Shown here: positions 50,482 to 63,673 of the stretch, one piece after another
Layout: each line of letters begins with the position of its first letter
Position numbering within the stretch: the stretch's first letter is position 1
Assembly (NCBI GenBank): GCA_029207755.1
Contig: JARCOQ010000012.1
Coordinates: 4,744,501-4,808,500 of the forward strand
Source: Chamaea fasciata
Taxonomy: Eukaryota > Chordata > Aves > Passeriformes > Sylviidae
DNA: 64,000 nt
Reading direction: 5' to 3'
Notes under the pieces: model-generated
Told to the model about the DNA's origin: nothing
Databases searched by the model: none
What the model saw: only the letters and a program-made list of their open reading frames with translations
Translations under genes and position numbers: made by a program

Positions 50482-50637
50482 GAGACTCTTCCTGGAGATG
50501 CACAGTGAAAGGCTGAGAAACAGTGATCACAGGCTGCACCAAAGGAAATTCTGAACAGATATAAAAGTTACAGAAGTTTGGACTAGATGACCTCAAGGGT
50601 TCCTTCCAATCAAGATTAATAAATAAGTCTGTGATTA
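50482..50637 (+). mobile_element. CR1 LINE 3' end with internal deletion
   Basis: GGCTGAGAAACAGTGATCACAGGCTGCACCAAAGGAAATTCTGAACAGATATAAAA matches the CR1 'gcaatgggcacaagctgcaacacgggaaattccgactagatataagg' block. About ten bases later comes the terminal block TTTGGACTAGATGACCTCAAGGGTTCCTTCCAATC and TCTGTGATT. The roughly 150-200 bases normally between these blocks are missing. The fragment is old and non-coding. Confidence 0.8.
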
Positions 50638-53600
50638 TCAGATAGCAAGGACATTGGCTGTATGTCCAAATGACTGCTATTGCAGGAACTATCCCCTTCT
50701 GTCTCTTCAGTGTCTTGCAGAAGTTGATGAAATTCCTTCTTTAAAGAAGTTGTTAGGGTCAGTGAAAAAAAAAATCTAGGGAGTTTTCCAACTTCAGCTT
50801 CTGTGCTCTGCTTTATTCGTCTCTGGGGTTAGATCCAGTCTTTGTAATTGAGATGGTAATTACATCTCCTGGTTTTCCTCTTTGCACAGGACTAAGGATC
50901 ATCAATCCAGACCCTGTGTCCTTTGACCCACGCAGCTGGGGATCCCCCGGCTGAAGAGACGTCTCTCTGCCCTGCAGTAACTTATGAGTAATAACAGTTT
51001 ATGACACTGTATAAATCAAGTGATATCTAACTACATATACATGCAAAAATAAGACTTCAGTAAGCCTACCAGAAAGAGATTTAGACCTTTTCTTTAGTTT
51101 CTTTGCTTTGTGTCTTCATAAACATTGAAACTAAATTCCTTTTCCATTCACTATGCCTTCTCTTCCTTGACTACCAAACTGAGGATCCTGTCCTGCCTGC
51201 CAATCCTCCTTCACCTCATTAGACAGCTGGATGAACTCTCCTTTGCTGAGAGACAACCCCATAGCTGCTCAAGGTTCTGCAAAAATGCAGACATCAAAAC
51301 GTGTTTCTCCATGGGGAAAACCCCCATCAAGTAAAGAGTATTTTTTGTTTGTTTTTAGCCTCAAAGCTGCACTATGGTTTCCAGAACCCAAATTATTCTC
51401 TTAATATTGATTACCCCTGAAATATTTTACTCTCAAATTTAATTTTTTTTCAATTGTCTTTATTCAAGCATGTATAATCTAGGATTATTATACAGGTGTT
51501 TGCTTGAATGTTTAAATTCAGTACAGCCTGAATATTAGAATTGTTTTTTCTTTTACCTGGCTCATCACCTTATTGTAGTTCATGAAATACAGAAATCTAT
51601 TTGCAGTACTTTAGTTCATAAACTTTTTTTTTGAAAGTCTTAGATATTGCAATCTGTACTTAAATCACCATAACGACACCATCAGTCTTAACTTTCTACA
51701 TCTGTCCTGTCCCCCCTTGCTGATTTCTGGCTGATTAAATTCTCATTCCAAGGACTAATTGATCCCTTTGTCCCTCATTTCCTGCAGGAGAAGCAGTGAC
51801 CCCAGTAATGCCCACCCTCCCTGCCCAGCCTGGCAGAGCTCCCTGCCCATGGTGCGCAGCACTTCCCTCTCACAGAAATTTGCCTTCACAGGAATTTCTC
51901 TCATAACCAACAGCAGTTGCAAGAGAACAGTCTGGGCTCTCCCCTGTGGGTATGGAGCCACTAGTTTTGTTTTGATTTGTTGTTTGGATTTTTGTGTGTC
52001 TGTGTTCTACATATTTGGCCTTGTCAACTGTGTTTACCCTAGAGTAGAAAAAGGGAAGCTGGTCAGAAGCTGAGCAGTTGTTGAACTGCTGGTTGAGTCA
52101 TTCCTTAACCTGGTTATCAGCTCACATTCAGAAAGCTGAAATTTGATATTCCAGCTTTAGAGGCATGAGGAGAACTTCTGATTTGGAGTGTATGTTCTCC
52201 ATATCTAACCATTAATTTGTGATATTCATCTTGGGATTTCAAGAGGAACGTTAAATTGGAGTTTTGTTCTACGGATGGCTTTAGGCTTTATGCGTGCTGT
52301 GCACACTCACCATGGCATGGACCTTTCTGTACCAGGGAAGTCCTGAGCTCATCCACAGCCCAAGGTGCAAACTCCATTTTTCAGTGCTCGTTGCCAGAGT
52401 GTACCAGCACTTCTGCCTTCTCGGCCTCTTTCAAGTGTAGAAGTTAGTCACTCAGAGAAGGCTGCCAGAGAGTGGGGGACATCGGAGTAGAAAAAAAACA
52501 CTGCTCTGAAAATATCATCCTAATGTTGTGTCCTAGTGTTAAAATTCATGTAAGTAGCTGTCAGTGTGTGCAGAGCTGGAGCTAAAGCTGTTTGTGTGCT
52601 GTGTAACATAGCAGGGGAGCCTTTTGATTTACTGAGCAGCTTTGTCTAGATCCATAGCTGCTCCTTTGCATGCTTAATATTATCTTTACAGTTCTAAGAA
52701 CAGATAAGCTGTTTTGACCCTCAACAGGATCATCAGATAAATCTTCTTAACAGCTATTATACTGATTATTTTTTTAAATAGCAAATGCACTCACAATTCT
52801 GCATTAACATTGGGATTATTTTCAAGATACAAACACCCTCAGAAGAGCCTTCGGAGTAAATAGAGCTATTTTCTCAATCTGTTAACTTTATATCATCAAA
52901 TATAATCTGGCAATAAGTTCATTTGCTCTGATCATCCTCTCAAGATCAGTTATTATGCCCCACAGTTACGGGCTCTCATTGGCTGGGTACACCAGAGACT
53001 GATCTGGAGTGCTTTGTGGGTATCAGCATTTTGCATACTTGCTTTCAAGCTTGGTAAGTGTCCAGCAATGATAAATGGGTAATTTGTGATTTTATGAAAG
53101 CATTTATGTGGTTAACACTCGAGGTAAGCATGACTAACTTATTTCCAATCACCCATCTAGTGACCTACGGGAGGAGTCATGTAAACCATAGATGTCTCTC
53201 TCTTATGAAAGCATCTGCTATCTGATCATGAGCTAATATTTTCCATTCATTCAATAGCCCTACTTTAACACGTGACCCTCACAATAAAGACCTGGATTCC
53301 AATCAGCATTGCTGCTGTGAATCTGTTCATTGCTTCATCCCAAGCAATCCCATGACTTACCTGAATCCAGTACAGAACCTTCACCCTAACACATTCTAGG
53401 CTCTTAACTAGCTTAGGCAACTCCAACAGTCCCTTCCACATAACTTCAGAATTTGTTTAGACCTGTTTTGAGTAAGACTGTGGCACAGCCAACTGAGATT
53501 ATCTTACAGCACAGTTCATTAGTACAAGTGACGGGTTTTTACCGTTTACCTCTTAACTGGTTTTCCCTTGCTTTCCATCATGCTCTATGGAAAGATGAGC

Positions 53601-54510
53601 TCACGCTCTATATTTTGTTAGCTGAAGCTATATGGAATAATTATAAGCTATTCTTTAAGGTTCATAGATGCTTTTAAGGACTACACTAAATTCATTCAGA
53701 GCAAGATGGCATTGTGGCAGGAAAATGAACGTTGCATGGTAGTGTGGGCTGTTTTAAAGGGGTGTGTTAGGCTTTAATTAGGCTTAGCATGTGGGTTTTT
53801 TTCTCCTATGGTGAAAACAGGACCTAAAGAATTGTATCTCTGAATCACTGTTGTCACTTCATATGGCTACAACTTTTGGGAAGGCTTTGAAAATAAGAAG
53901 GAAATGGAGGTTACTTGACTGTTAAGATGATTTTGTGAGGTGTTAGCCCCTTGATAGAGGCCCCATTTTCTAGCAACTTTTTTATGTCTGAGCTGTGTGT
54001 ATGCTTCTCTTAAAGATACAAAACTGTTCAAGTGTCCTAGCAATGTTTGTTCTAGATATGGGACAAGCAGACCAGGTGCATTTCCACTCTACATTTCTTT
54101 GTAGAGGTTCAGAATTGATATCTGCTCTCCTTTGTGAAAGGGCACCTTACCTTATATTTGCTGCAGGTCTGTCTTTGTTTAGTAATAACATAATAGAATG
54201 AACAAACAGCCTCAGAAAACTAGATTGCATGAAATATTAATTGTTGGTTATTTAGAAAAGCTCATGACCAGGGCTGTCTAAACTAAGAAACAACCTGGAT
54301 ATTTGTCAGCTTGCAGCTTAGAGACTCATAACAGCAACAGATTCAGCCAGAATACTTCTGTCTCAAAAGGCCCAGTAGTAACTTGTACACTGTTCCATAT
54401 CCCACATCTTTATTTCAATTTGAAATACAGAGATTTTCTTCTGTGATGGAAAAAGCATTAAGCGTGATTATCTGAAGAACTGCATGCTGGAGTGGAGTGC
54501 TTCATTTACC
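50638..54510. other. Non-coding stretch, no gene seen
   Basis: No gene, RNA or mobile element recognised. A splice-donor-like CTTG|GTAAGTG near 53053 follows complex sequence at 52960-53050 with an acceptor-like CCCCACAG upstream, but no meaningful frame was identified. Confidence 0.65.
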
Positions 54511-57500
54511 AGATGATTTCACTGTGACATTCTGTTCCAGTACAGCATCCCTCTCAGGTAAGTATTTCAGCACCCTGCAGGCTATTATTGAAAGAACAAA
54601 TCCATTGTTCCAGTCAATGAAGTGGGAACTTTGTCAGTTGTATAAATTCTGGGTGTACTCATGCTTTTGATGACACAGTTCTTTCAGGCATATTAACAGG
54701 AGTTAACAGAGGCACAGGGAGCCATCTGGTTTTTGTCTTACGTAGTTTGGTTTGGATGTCTTTACCTGGTAGTTGTGCTGGTTGGGACAGCATTTGCTAA
54801 TTTTTCAGTACAGTAATAATGGACAAAGCATTATTGCCATCCCAATATGTGAGCCTGTTCGTGTTAAATCTATAAAGCTGTGGCAGCAATACATGGTTTC
54901 CCCAGATCATAAATTTGTTCCCCTGAAAATTCAAGTAGAAATGTCCCACTGAACTAAAATCTCTTGCCAGGAGGTACAGTACTATGGAACAGGAGCATTA
55001 TCTGATCCAAAGCACCACTCGTGGTTCTGTTTCAGGCTCAGCCTCCATCATTGGACTCTGGGCTCACTCTGTGAAAACTCGTGGGCAGATTAGAAAAGGA
55101 GCAGTCTTTGTGTGTGCATTTGTATATCTTGCATGTATGGAAGGAATGAATGAACTCCTAAAAGTGCCAAATCACTGTTTGCTGACCACTGTTAGGGTTC
55201 CTCCTTCTCATCCAACCTGTGCTGAAGTTTTCGCCTTCTGGCAAGTTCACAAATCAGTTTCCTACACTCTTAAAACTTCTGTGTATCTGTGATCACCTGG
55301 AGACTTAACCAGTTCTTTTTAGGGGAAAGTTTTTCATGCCAGCAGGTTTAATGACTTCATTTAATGTTTCAGTTGTTCCCATTTACTCTTTTTCTACGAG
55401 CTGAATTGATTGCTGTAGAAATTCCACAGGAACATCTCAAAATACCTCAGATTTTTGCTTTCCCAGGATCAGGCTCCCAGTTGTGCTGTCTCTGCTCACA
55501 GCAATCAGCTGGCATCTTTTCCAGCTCCAGTTGCCTTCCTGTGAAGTTCACTGCTGAGAAGAAAAGGGAAAGGGTCAAGTTCTATCAGCAATCCCACAGC
55601 CTCCTGGAATGACTGTTGCTTCTTTTCTCCCCTGATCTTGATCTGCAAGTCCAGATGCATCTAAGTGTGTATAAACTGGTTCCTTGCCTGTTTATCCTGG
55701 AACACCTTACAAGTACTTGAATATGCCAAAAATACAAATTTCCTCGTGTCCTTTGCCAGTTCAAGTGGGGTCTTTTTCCTCCCTCCTGACCTGCACATCT
55801 TAGTGATGCTGTGGCCAGTTATGGCCCATGCTGGCTGCTTCCAACGCATCAAGGGCTGGTCCTGAATTGGAATGATTCCATTTTTTGGAGGGAAAAATAT
55901 TTTGGAACATCACTGATGCTAAATCAGACTAGGTGACTGCTAAAGCCCCCCTGGCCTTTCTGAGTGTCTTGTGAGCCATTCATTTGAGTTTGACATTGAG
56001 TTGAAAAAATGCCAGAGCTTGCACTTTGACTGAGCAGGAACAGCAATTTGAAATTTTTGTGCTTCTACTTCAGATCTCATGGCTAACATCACTAATCTCT
56101 TTTTGACCTAAGGGGCTCGCCAACTTTACCTTGTTCTGTTAGGAGGAGAAGTTGACTGTGGAGTGAATTGCTTCTCTGGGACAAATCTGTTCAGTCACAA
56201 AGAATATGTACTGAACCCTATTTCCCTGAGCATAGCTGGGACCAATAACAGCACTCACAGACCCAGGCCTTTTTCCATCCCCTAAAACTCTTTTCTTATC
56301 TCTTCTCAGATCATGTTGGCTATTTGCCTTGGGTTTCTTTTTGCTGCCTTCATCTGTTCTTTCACTGCTTCTTTCCCGTGTTTGAAAATGCAGCTCAAAA
56401 ATTCAGTACAAACTGCTCTGTGATTGCATTTTTGATTGAAACCAATTCAACTTCTGCCTGCAAGGAACATCCGATTCTAAAATTTTCCCAGGACTTCTTT
56501 TCTTTCAACTGTCACTTAACCAAATGAAAACTAATGGAAATTATCTTATAGTCAGGAGAATGACTTGTGTGTCTGATGCCAACCAGAGAATTTTGGAACA
56601 AGAGTTCTGCATTGAAGCTCACTAGACAAAACTGACAACAAATAGAGTCACATTTTTGTGGGCATACCCCGGAAGCTGGTGTGTCCCCAGAGATACAGTC
56701 ATTCAGGAATTAACTGTGATTTTGGTCTTCTTGGGACAAAAATCATAGACAAATGCCTGGAGGTGGAAGGAGTATGAATGCATCACTTTTGTTCACCTAC
56801 CGGGAGAGAACTTGTCTCAGAAATGAATGCCTGTGACACTGGGAGTGCCTGACCCCTGACTCTTTCTTTCTCTGCTGGTTTCATCTGGGCTAGAGGTAAT
56901 TTTCTCCAGAGAGGCTGGTAAATGGCTGTGTTTTGAATTTGTGCTGAAGAAACTACAGTTCTTGGCCATCTTTGGGGAAGAGAGTGGAGGAGGATGTTCT
57001 TAACAGAGGATGTTGAGTCAAAGATTATGTCCTGGTTTTTTTTTTTTTTTGCATCAGGTGAATTGCAAGTACGAAGTGAGGATGAGCATTGGATTTTCAG
57101 CTGTAGTGGCTAACCTCTAAAAAGGGGTAGAAAAGAAAATCCTGTGGCTATTCAGCCTACAACTCTGGTTATCTTTAGCTAACTTGCAAACTAATCAAAA
57201 ACATGGTTTTCTTTTATTAATAATTTTAAAATTTTTTGATGATTTCACACCAGGGAAAACAACAGATAGAAGTAGTGGCAGCAAGAGCACAATACAATGG
57301 TACTATTTTAGTGCTTGTAATCATATTTCATTTGATTCACAGTGTGAGCAGTGCTTGTCTTTCCCCCAGAGCAGGGCACTTGCTCATTCCCATGGTCTAC
57401 AGCTGGGAATGATAGGCACCTATCAGGCAGCTTCTCTGCATCTGACTAAACATAGACTGTCTCACATTCAAATATGAAATTTTTATTTTGTCATGCATAA

Positions 57501-60500
57501 CTGGGTCCATTATAAAAGCTCTCTCTTTTTGGAGAGCTGATAGGAAAGCCAAGGTTCTGCCCATGGTAATCCAGAAATGTTGGAACCCTTAGCAGTTATT
57601 TATATAGAAAAAGAATACTCTAGAAAGGAGCATGTTTAGTGAGTAAAGGCGACAATGGAGGGTTTCACTGTAGAGACAATCAGGAAATGTACTTTTGATT
57701 CTCAAATACAATCAATGGAATGTGAAAAGAGAAAGAATTCTCAGATAAAACTCCATTTTCTCCAGTTTTGTGCTCATATTTTCAAAGTTCTTGACATTTC
57801 TCTGCTATGAAAATCTTATTTAGGTTGAAATGTTTGCAGGGTTTACTCTCCAAAAGATGATATTTTTTTTCACTAAAAAGGTTGAATAATATATTTTAGT
57901 CAGTCTCATTTAGTATTTTACATATGTAGCTCTGACCAAGGTTGGTCATGTGTTCAGCACACATGATATGTCTGATACAACCCTAGACTTTTCAAGGCTT
58001 TCAATCACTCATTAAAAAAAAAAAAGGAAAATTAAATCTATTTTCTCCTGGGTATGTTGTCACTATTTAAAAATCAAACTGAGAAGTAGCACACACATTA
58101 CTTGAGAAGAAGAGAATCTTTCAAAGTGTTTAGGGTTTGAAACAGGTTCACCAGGTTGTACCAAAGAAGTGCTGTTTGAAAAGTGGTATGAAAAAAGGAA
58201 CAGTTTCTGATGGTCTAAATAGTACTAAAATAAATTTGATTATTTATTTCAGTACTATTTCTTACTCAGCGCTACTTCCCCATCACACTTATGTTCTAAT
58301 TAAACATAAAGCCAGTCCTATTTTGGACAGCAGTATGCTTTTGACAATCATTGTTATAAAATGTCTGTCAAATTAGTTGGAGAAAGACCTTATTTAAATA
58401 AAATTTTAAATTATTTTTTTAAAATAAAATTTGTGGGGCACCTTTTAAATATTTGACCAGTAAGACCAAGGCACAGAGCTTTAACCAAATGCTGCTTGGG
58501 ATGCTTTGAATAAGGATATTCAGATTCTAAATCATTATGGGGCTCATTGTCTTTCACCTTGTCAGTAAAGTGATTTGAATCTACGTGAGTAACTAAAGAA
58601 AACAAAAGGCAAATATGTTGGGGAACACAATCCTGTCATCTGGAGTTCACGTATCATCCAAACACCACAAGTACCTGTCCCCTCGCTCCTCCAGAGAGAA
58701 TTCTGACTTCATCACTGTTTCAGACCTTTGTGAAAACAACCGTAAATGCATGCATTTGGGTGACAATCATAAATATGTGAAATGTACTGCCTACTTTGAA
58801 GTCTGTAGTTCAGTCTCTGGGAAAAAAAAAAAGTTACATATAAAGAGTTTATAGAAATGTAAGAGCAAGGGAAGGAATTTGTGTTGAAGGCAAAATCTCC
58901 AGCTCCATAAATGTCTGACCATTTAACCTAGGAGAATCACTGTAAGTGCTTCATGCTCCCTCACACATCCATTCTCATATTGGATGGTTTCTGTAGCCCT
59001 TTATACCCATTGTGGCAAATTGCCAGAAAAAGGCATACTTTAGCTGGTCCTTATTAAGAACAGCATCAGAGGAAAATTTCTGAGAACTAGACTTTCAGCT
59101 GTATTTCTTCTACATTTTCAGGTTCTTAAAAAATAACTTTTATTGTCGCCAAAGGATCTTCAGCACAAATATCTCCAGGTTTGAAAGCAGGAATGAAAAG
59201 CATTGTTTACTGGTAATTTGTAAAGTTTTGTGTGAATTTTAGAGCACGTTTTCTGTACAGAGAATGTGCACATCTGCCAGCAGAATAAGGGCTCGTGTCT
59301 GAACTGCCAACAGCAATAGACTGCACATGTTTCAGGAAGGGTTTGTCAACTGCTCCCTTCTTTTAATTTGCACGGTTAGTGCTGTGAGGTTTATGCAAGG
59401 CAGCTCTCAGGGGAGGGGACTGAAAGTTCTTTGAAGTCCTTTGTGGTGGCTGTCTAATCTGGAGAAGAGGATTACTTTCTTTCTGCCAGAAGCACATGAC
59501 AGTTTGGTAATTAATGAGCATCATAAAGTTCTCTTTTTCTATTAGATACCCATTAGTAAACCTGGGATGGTTGTCATTTTGGACAAAACCATGCATATCC
59601 TCATTTTATCCCAACATCAAAGGGGATCTCCTACTGTCTGATGCTGAATGCTCTAATTGTGTTTGCGTTTGGTGGAGTTGGTGCAGAATGCATCTGAAAC
59701 AAGCCTTGACATAAACGGTAGGTCCTGTGATTGGACACACAGCCTGAGCCTTCCCAGAGCTAACAGCTTAAATGAGTGGTGGGTTTCTCTATTATTTTAA
59801 ACATCCTGCTCTCTTCCTCTCCTGTCTGTCTGTTTATGCTATTTGTTTTCCTTTGAGAATACGGGAATTAACATACTTTCCACATCCATATCATGCTGAA
59901 AAAAGGAAAGCACTGTGTTGGGCTATTTCCCTTTCCCCTTTTGATATAGTATTACAAAAAGTCTTTCTTTAGGATTTAAGAGCATTTCAGGTATTAAAGC
60001 TCTCTTGGGTTGTCTTTTTCACATTATTCTGAAAGTACAGAATGGTTTCCTGCTCTTTATATTTGGCTCTTTTATACTGAAACAGTTGAAAAGTCCTAGT
60101 CTGTGGACTTTTTCTTTTTGAGAAAATGTCACCCTTTCTTCCAAAGGGTCCAGTTTCTGAATGCAGTGTAGTTTCTTCAACTGCATTTAATCTCCTTTAG
60201 AAATAAGAAGAATGGCTAAGCAGCCTGTTTTATATATTCTGAATTTAAGATTTTTTTAAAGGTCAGATGCTCATCCTATACTCAAAATCTGTGCCGAATG
60301 CAGGCTGGAAAGGACTCAAGGATATGCAGCTGCTTTTTCTATGCACAGGGTTGGACCAGAAAGCTCCACTGTAATGAAATGTGATGGCTTCAGAGGGACT
60401 GCTCAGTTGTGAAGCTCAAAGAGGAATATACATACTTAAGATTCCTTTTGCTTTGTTTTCTCTTATATTATTTTATCTTTTTAATAGGATTATGTCTGTA

Positions 60501-61775
60501 CTATTTGGAATATCTGATGGGCCCAAGGTTCTTGTTAAGGGTCAGGCTGGATACTGAATGTTGTGACTGTTAACTCAGTATTAGCAAAACAAAGTATTAT
60601 TAATTTTTGCATCCCATGTGGTGAAAAAGACCTGGTGCCCTAACAAAGGAAATGCAACAATCTGCAGTGTAAAAACACATTAAACAAAGCTAACTGGCTT
60701 TAACTGGCCCAAATGTTTAGCATAATCAGAGGCACCCTGCAGTATGGCTGTAAAGGAAACTGACAGAAATACATGTTCTTCCTTTATAGCAGAACTGAAA
60801 TAGAGACAGTGGATTGCTTCTGAAATGAAAGTGTGCCTTCCTCACTAAAATCTCTGGGAAGATGAACCTAGGTGGATAAAGAATCAGATTAACCAGAATT
60901 GGAAACTATTTTTTTTTCAGATGATATCTTAAATCTTTAAAATAAGATAAAATAATAAATATAATTACTATATTTGTTTTACCTAGGACCTGAATTTTTG
61001 ATCATGTTTTTCTGAGTCATCCTTGCCCTTAGGAGATGAAAGGGGTAAGTAATACCATTGAAGACACAAAACAACTTGTAAACGTAACCTCTGTATTCTC
61101 TCACATTTCAAATTGGAACTGAACAGAAAATTTATTATGGAACTGCTCTTCATTGCAAAATGGCAATCCATATAAATGTTTCACTTTTGACAATGTTCTA
61201 CGTATTAAAATACTGGAGCAGAAAATTTGAATAGACTTGAAACAGAAGTTCTTTATATTTTTGGAATAGAACATTTTGACCTTGTAAAGTAGCTTTTTAG
61301 CCCATTGTTTAAAATTAAGAAGACAAACTCTTTTGTAATAAGAAAAGTCTAAAAATCAGAACCATCAGTTCAAACCCAAAGAGAACATTAAAAAATTATG
61401 AAAATAAATAAAGAGGTTTTTCCTCATTTAGAATGAAACATGGAATTTCCTACATAGCAGAAAACCTACTTTCTGCACAGCTCTGATCCCAGCTTGGACC
61501 ACTGTAGCAGTTTGAAACTCTTACATTTGCTTGTAATATTTACTTTTGTCTAATTTTCTTTAAATGAGTGCAGAGAAATACATCTGGATTCTTTTAATTG
61601 CTAAAGTGAAAATTACGGATGGCTGGGGCAGTTTGTGGTCCTTGCACAGTCTCCTGCCAGTTTGTACACAAAAGATGGTTTATTTCTGAGGTTGGTGCAC
61701 TGAATTTGTGATTGGCTCAGGACACAAACTTCTGGCGTGTTCCACACTGTGGACTCCAGCAACCCATGCAAATGT
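54511..61775. other. Non-coding stretch, no gene seen
   Basis: No gene seen. Features are an exact donor consensus CAG|GTAAGTAT at 54555-54565, T15 at 57036-57050 and a very AT-rich patch of overlapping AAATAAAATTT words at 58387-58431. Open frames of up to about 100 codons resemble no known protein. Confidence 0.65.
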
Positions 61776-61779
61776 GGGG

Positions 61780-62690
61780 TTGGGGCTGGAAAAGTCAGAG
61801 CCCAGCTGGTGTCTAATTAGGCAAGGCATGGGAAGGGCAACAAAAGGGCTTCTGCAGGTCTATCAGCAGTTAAATGTGGGTCTGCTGCTGAATGAGGCAG
61901 TGGGCTCGGTGACAGAGGACACAGAGAAGGCCAAGGTGCTCACTGAACTCCTCAGCTCCTTCTCTCCTGGTAGAACCAGCCTCTAGCAATCCCAGGTTCT
62001 TGAGCCCAGTGAGAAAGTCTGAAGCAATGAGGACCCACCTCAGTGAAAACACGTCAGGTTAGGGGGTGTTTAAAGGAGCTGGATGTACACAAGTCCTTGG
62101 GAGCTGAGGGGATGCACGCAGGGGGAGTTGGCTGATATCTGTGAGGCCACCCCCTGCTATCACTGAAAGGTCACCACTACTGTGAAAGGCTTCTGAGGAC
62201 AGAAATAAAGCAAATGTGACACATATCTTCAAGGAGGACAAAAAGGAGATTATGAGAGTCACAGCCCAGACAGCGTCACCTTGATCCCAGGGAAGGCAGT
62301 GGAACAAATGTCCTGGAACCCATTTCCAAGCATGCTTAGGAGAGAAGGTGACTGTGGGTGCCCAGAGTTGATTATGGAGGGGGGAATAATCCCTGGCAAA
62401 CCTGGCAGCCTCCTATAAGAAAAATGGATGTTGCAGAGGATGTTGGTCATCCTGACTTTAGTAAAACTTCTGACACAGTCTAACACAGTAGACTTGTTAT
62501 CTTGCTGACTTGTTATCAATCCTTGCTGACAGAAGGATGAAGGCACAGGCAGGTGGGCTGAACCCTGGCTGAACCGCTGGGCTCACAGCCTTGTGATCAG
62601 CTGGAGGTGGCACCAGTGCTGTACCCAAGGAACCAGTACAGCAGCCGAATACTGTTAAACCTCTTCCTTCGTGACCAGGGGGAGGTTATG
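61780..62690 (+). mobile_element. CR1 LINE fragment with reverse-transcriptase remnant
   Basis: The largest mobile-element piece here. It begins in the CR1 ORF2 linker: 'ggctcggtgacagaggacacagagaaggccaaggtgctc' corresponds to a VTEDTEKAKVL-type peptide. It runs into the reverse-transcriptase domain. At 62275-62307 the codons read VTLIPGKAVEQ, matching the conserved 'SLT-IPGKVMEQ' motif. At 62454-62480 they read DFSKTSDTV for the usual DFSKAFDTV. These two motifs lie in different frames, and a stop at 61984-61986 and other indels also break the frame, so the copy is dead. The stretch 62320-62400 is shortened where the 'QHGFTKGKSC' motif should be. CR1 replicates by target-primed reverse transcription; this is a relic only. 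Confidence 0.88.
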
Positions 62691-63545
62691 TCAGCTTTAG
62701 TTTGTTAGTCCTGTTTGGCCTGATTTAAGACTGATACATTTAAACTCCATAGCTATTTGCCAGGGTGCCATAATTCTGAGTATGATTCCATTGTGTGAAA
62801 GATGAGCCATTAAAATATTAGACGTTATAGTAAAGAGAATATAGAATTTATAAACAAAAGTTCTATTATCCGTCTCATTGGTTTGTGCTACAGAAAAGAA
62901 TTTGTGGAGAACCATAGGGTATTCAACAATAATCCAACAGCAGGGAAGAGCTGAAGTATATTCTTTTTCCATAGAGATTTATGCTGATTTGTAGAATTTT
63001 AAATCCAGTTTTATTAATGCCTTCCCACTCTCAGTAGGAAATACTCAGAACATATGAGGAAACTGTCTTATGAAACAAGATTTTATTTTAATAATGTGGA
63101 TATTATTGTACAGCTACTCAGACATGAAGAGACTGAATAATACTTCATGGGTCTCTTGAAATCAGTATGGAGCCTCCAGACCAGATCAGTGGCTTAGCTG
63201 AACTCGGTGCAAGAATTTTCTTCCTCTCTTCCATGGGGAGTATACTAATTGAACTTCTTCAATTGGTCTGAAACATTCATGATTCACTTTATTTTTTTGT
63301 GGTAGGTAGATTAAGAATTGCTGAACAGGGCACTGGTCTCTAACAGTGACCAAAAGCAGATGCCTGGGGAAGAATATAATAGGGTTAACATATCATGATA
63401 CTTCCACTCAATCATCTCTCAGTCTCTCACAACTTGTTATTCAGGGAATTCTTGAGTCTGAAATGACTTCTCTGTATTGAGAAACTGTCACTGGAATTCC
63501 CTCATGTTGGTTTGCCCAAACCTTCCTTGATCCTGTGTAAGCTAT

Positions 63546-63569
63546 GGTACTCCTACTGTTAGGAGTACC
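63546..63569. repeat. Perfect hairpin, 10-bp arms, 4-base loop
   Basis: GGTACTCCTA (63546-63555) and TAGGAGTACC (63560-63569) are exact reverse complements around CTGT. The stem is too short for a miRNA precursor and has no terminator-like T run. Confidence 0.7.
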
Positions 63570-63643
63570 AGAGGAGCAGAGATTTCACAGGTGTTCTTGC
63601 ATGTGTTTGTCTGCTTGAGGTGATGGGAATGGCTCATCTGGTC

Positions 63644-63673
63644 ACAGTATCTTTCTGGACAGTATCTTTCTGC
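63644..63673. repeat. Perfect tandem duplication, 15-bp unit x2
   Basis: ACAGTATCTTTCTGG at 63644-63658 is repeated at 63659-63673 with only the final base changed (G to C). Confidence 0.85.

Noticed and set aside
8258..53275. Several CACGTG E-boxes (for example 8260, 14595, 43865, 53268)
   Set aside because: The number seen is about what a 6-base palindrome gives by chance in 64 kb.
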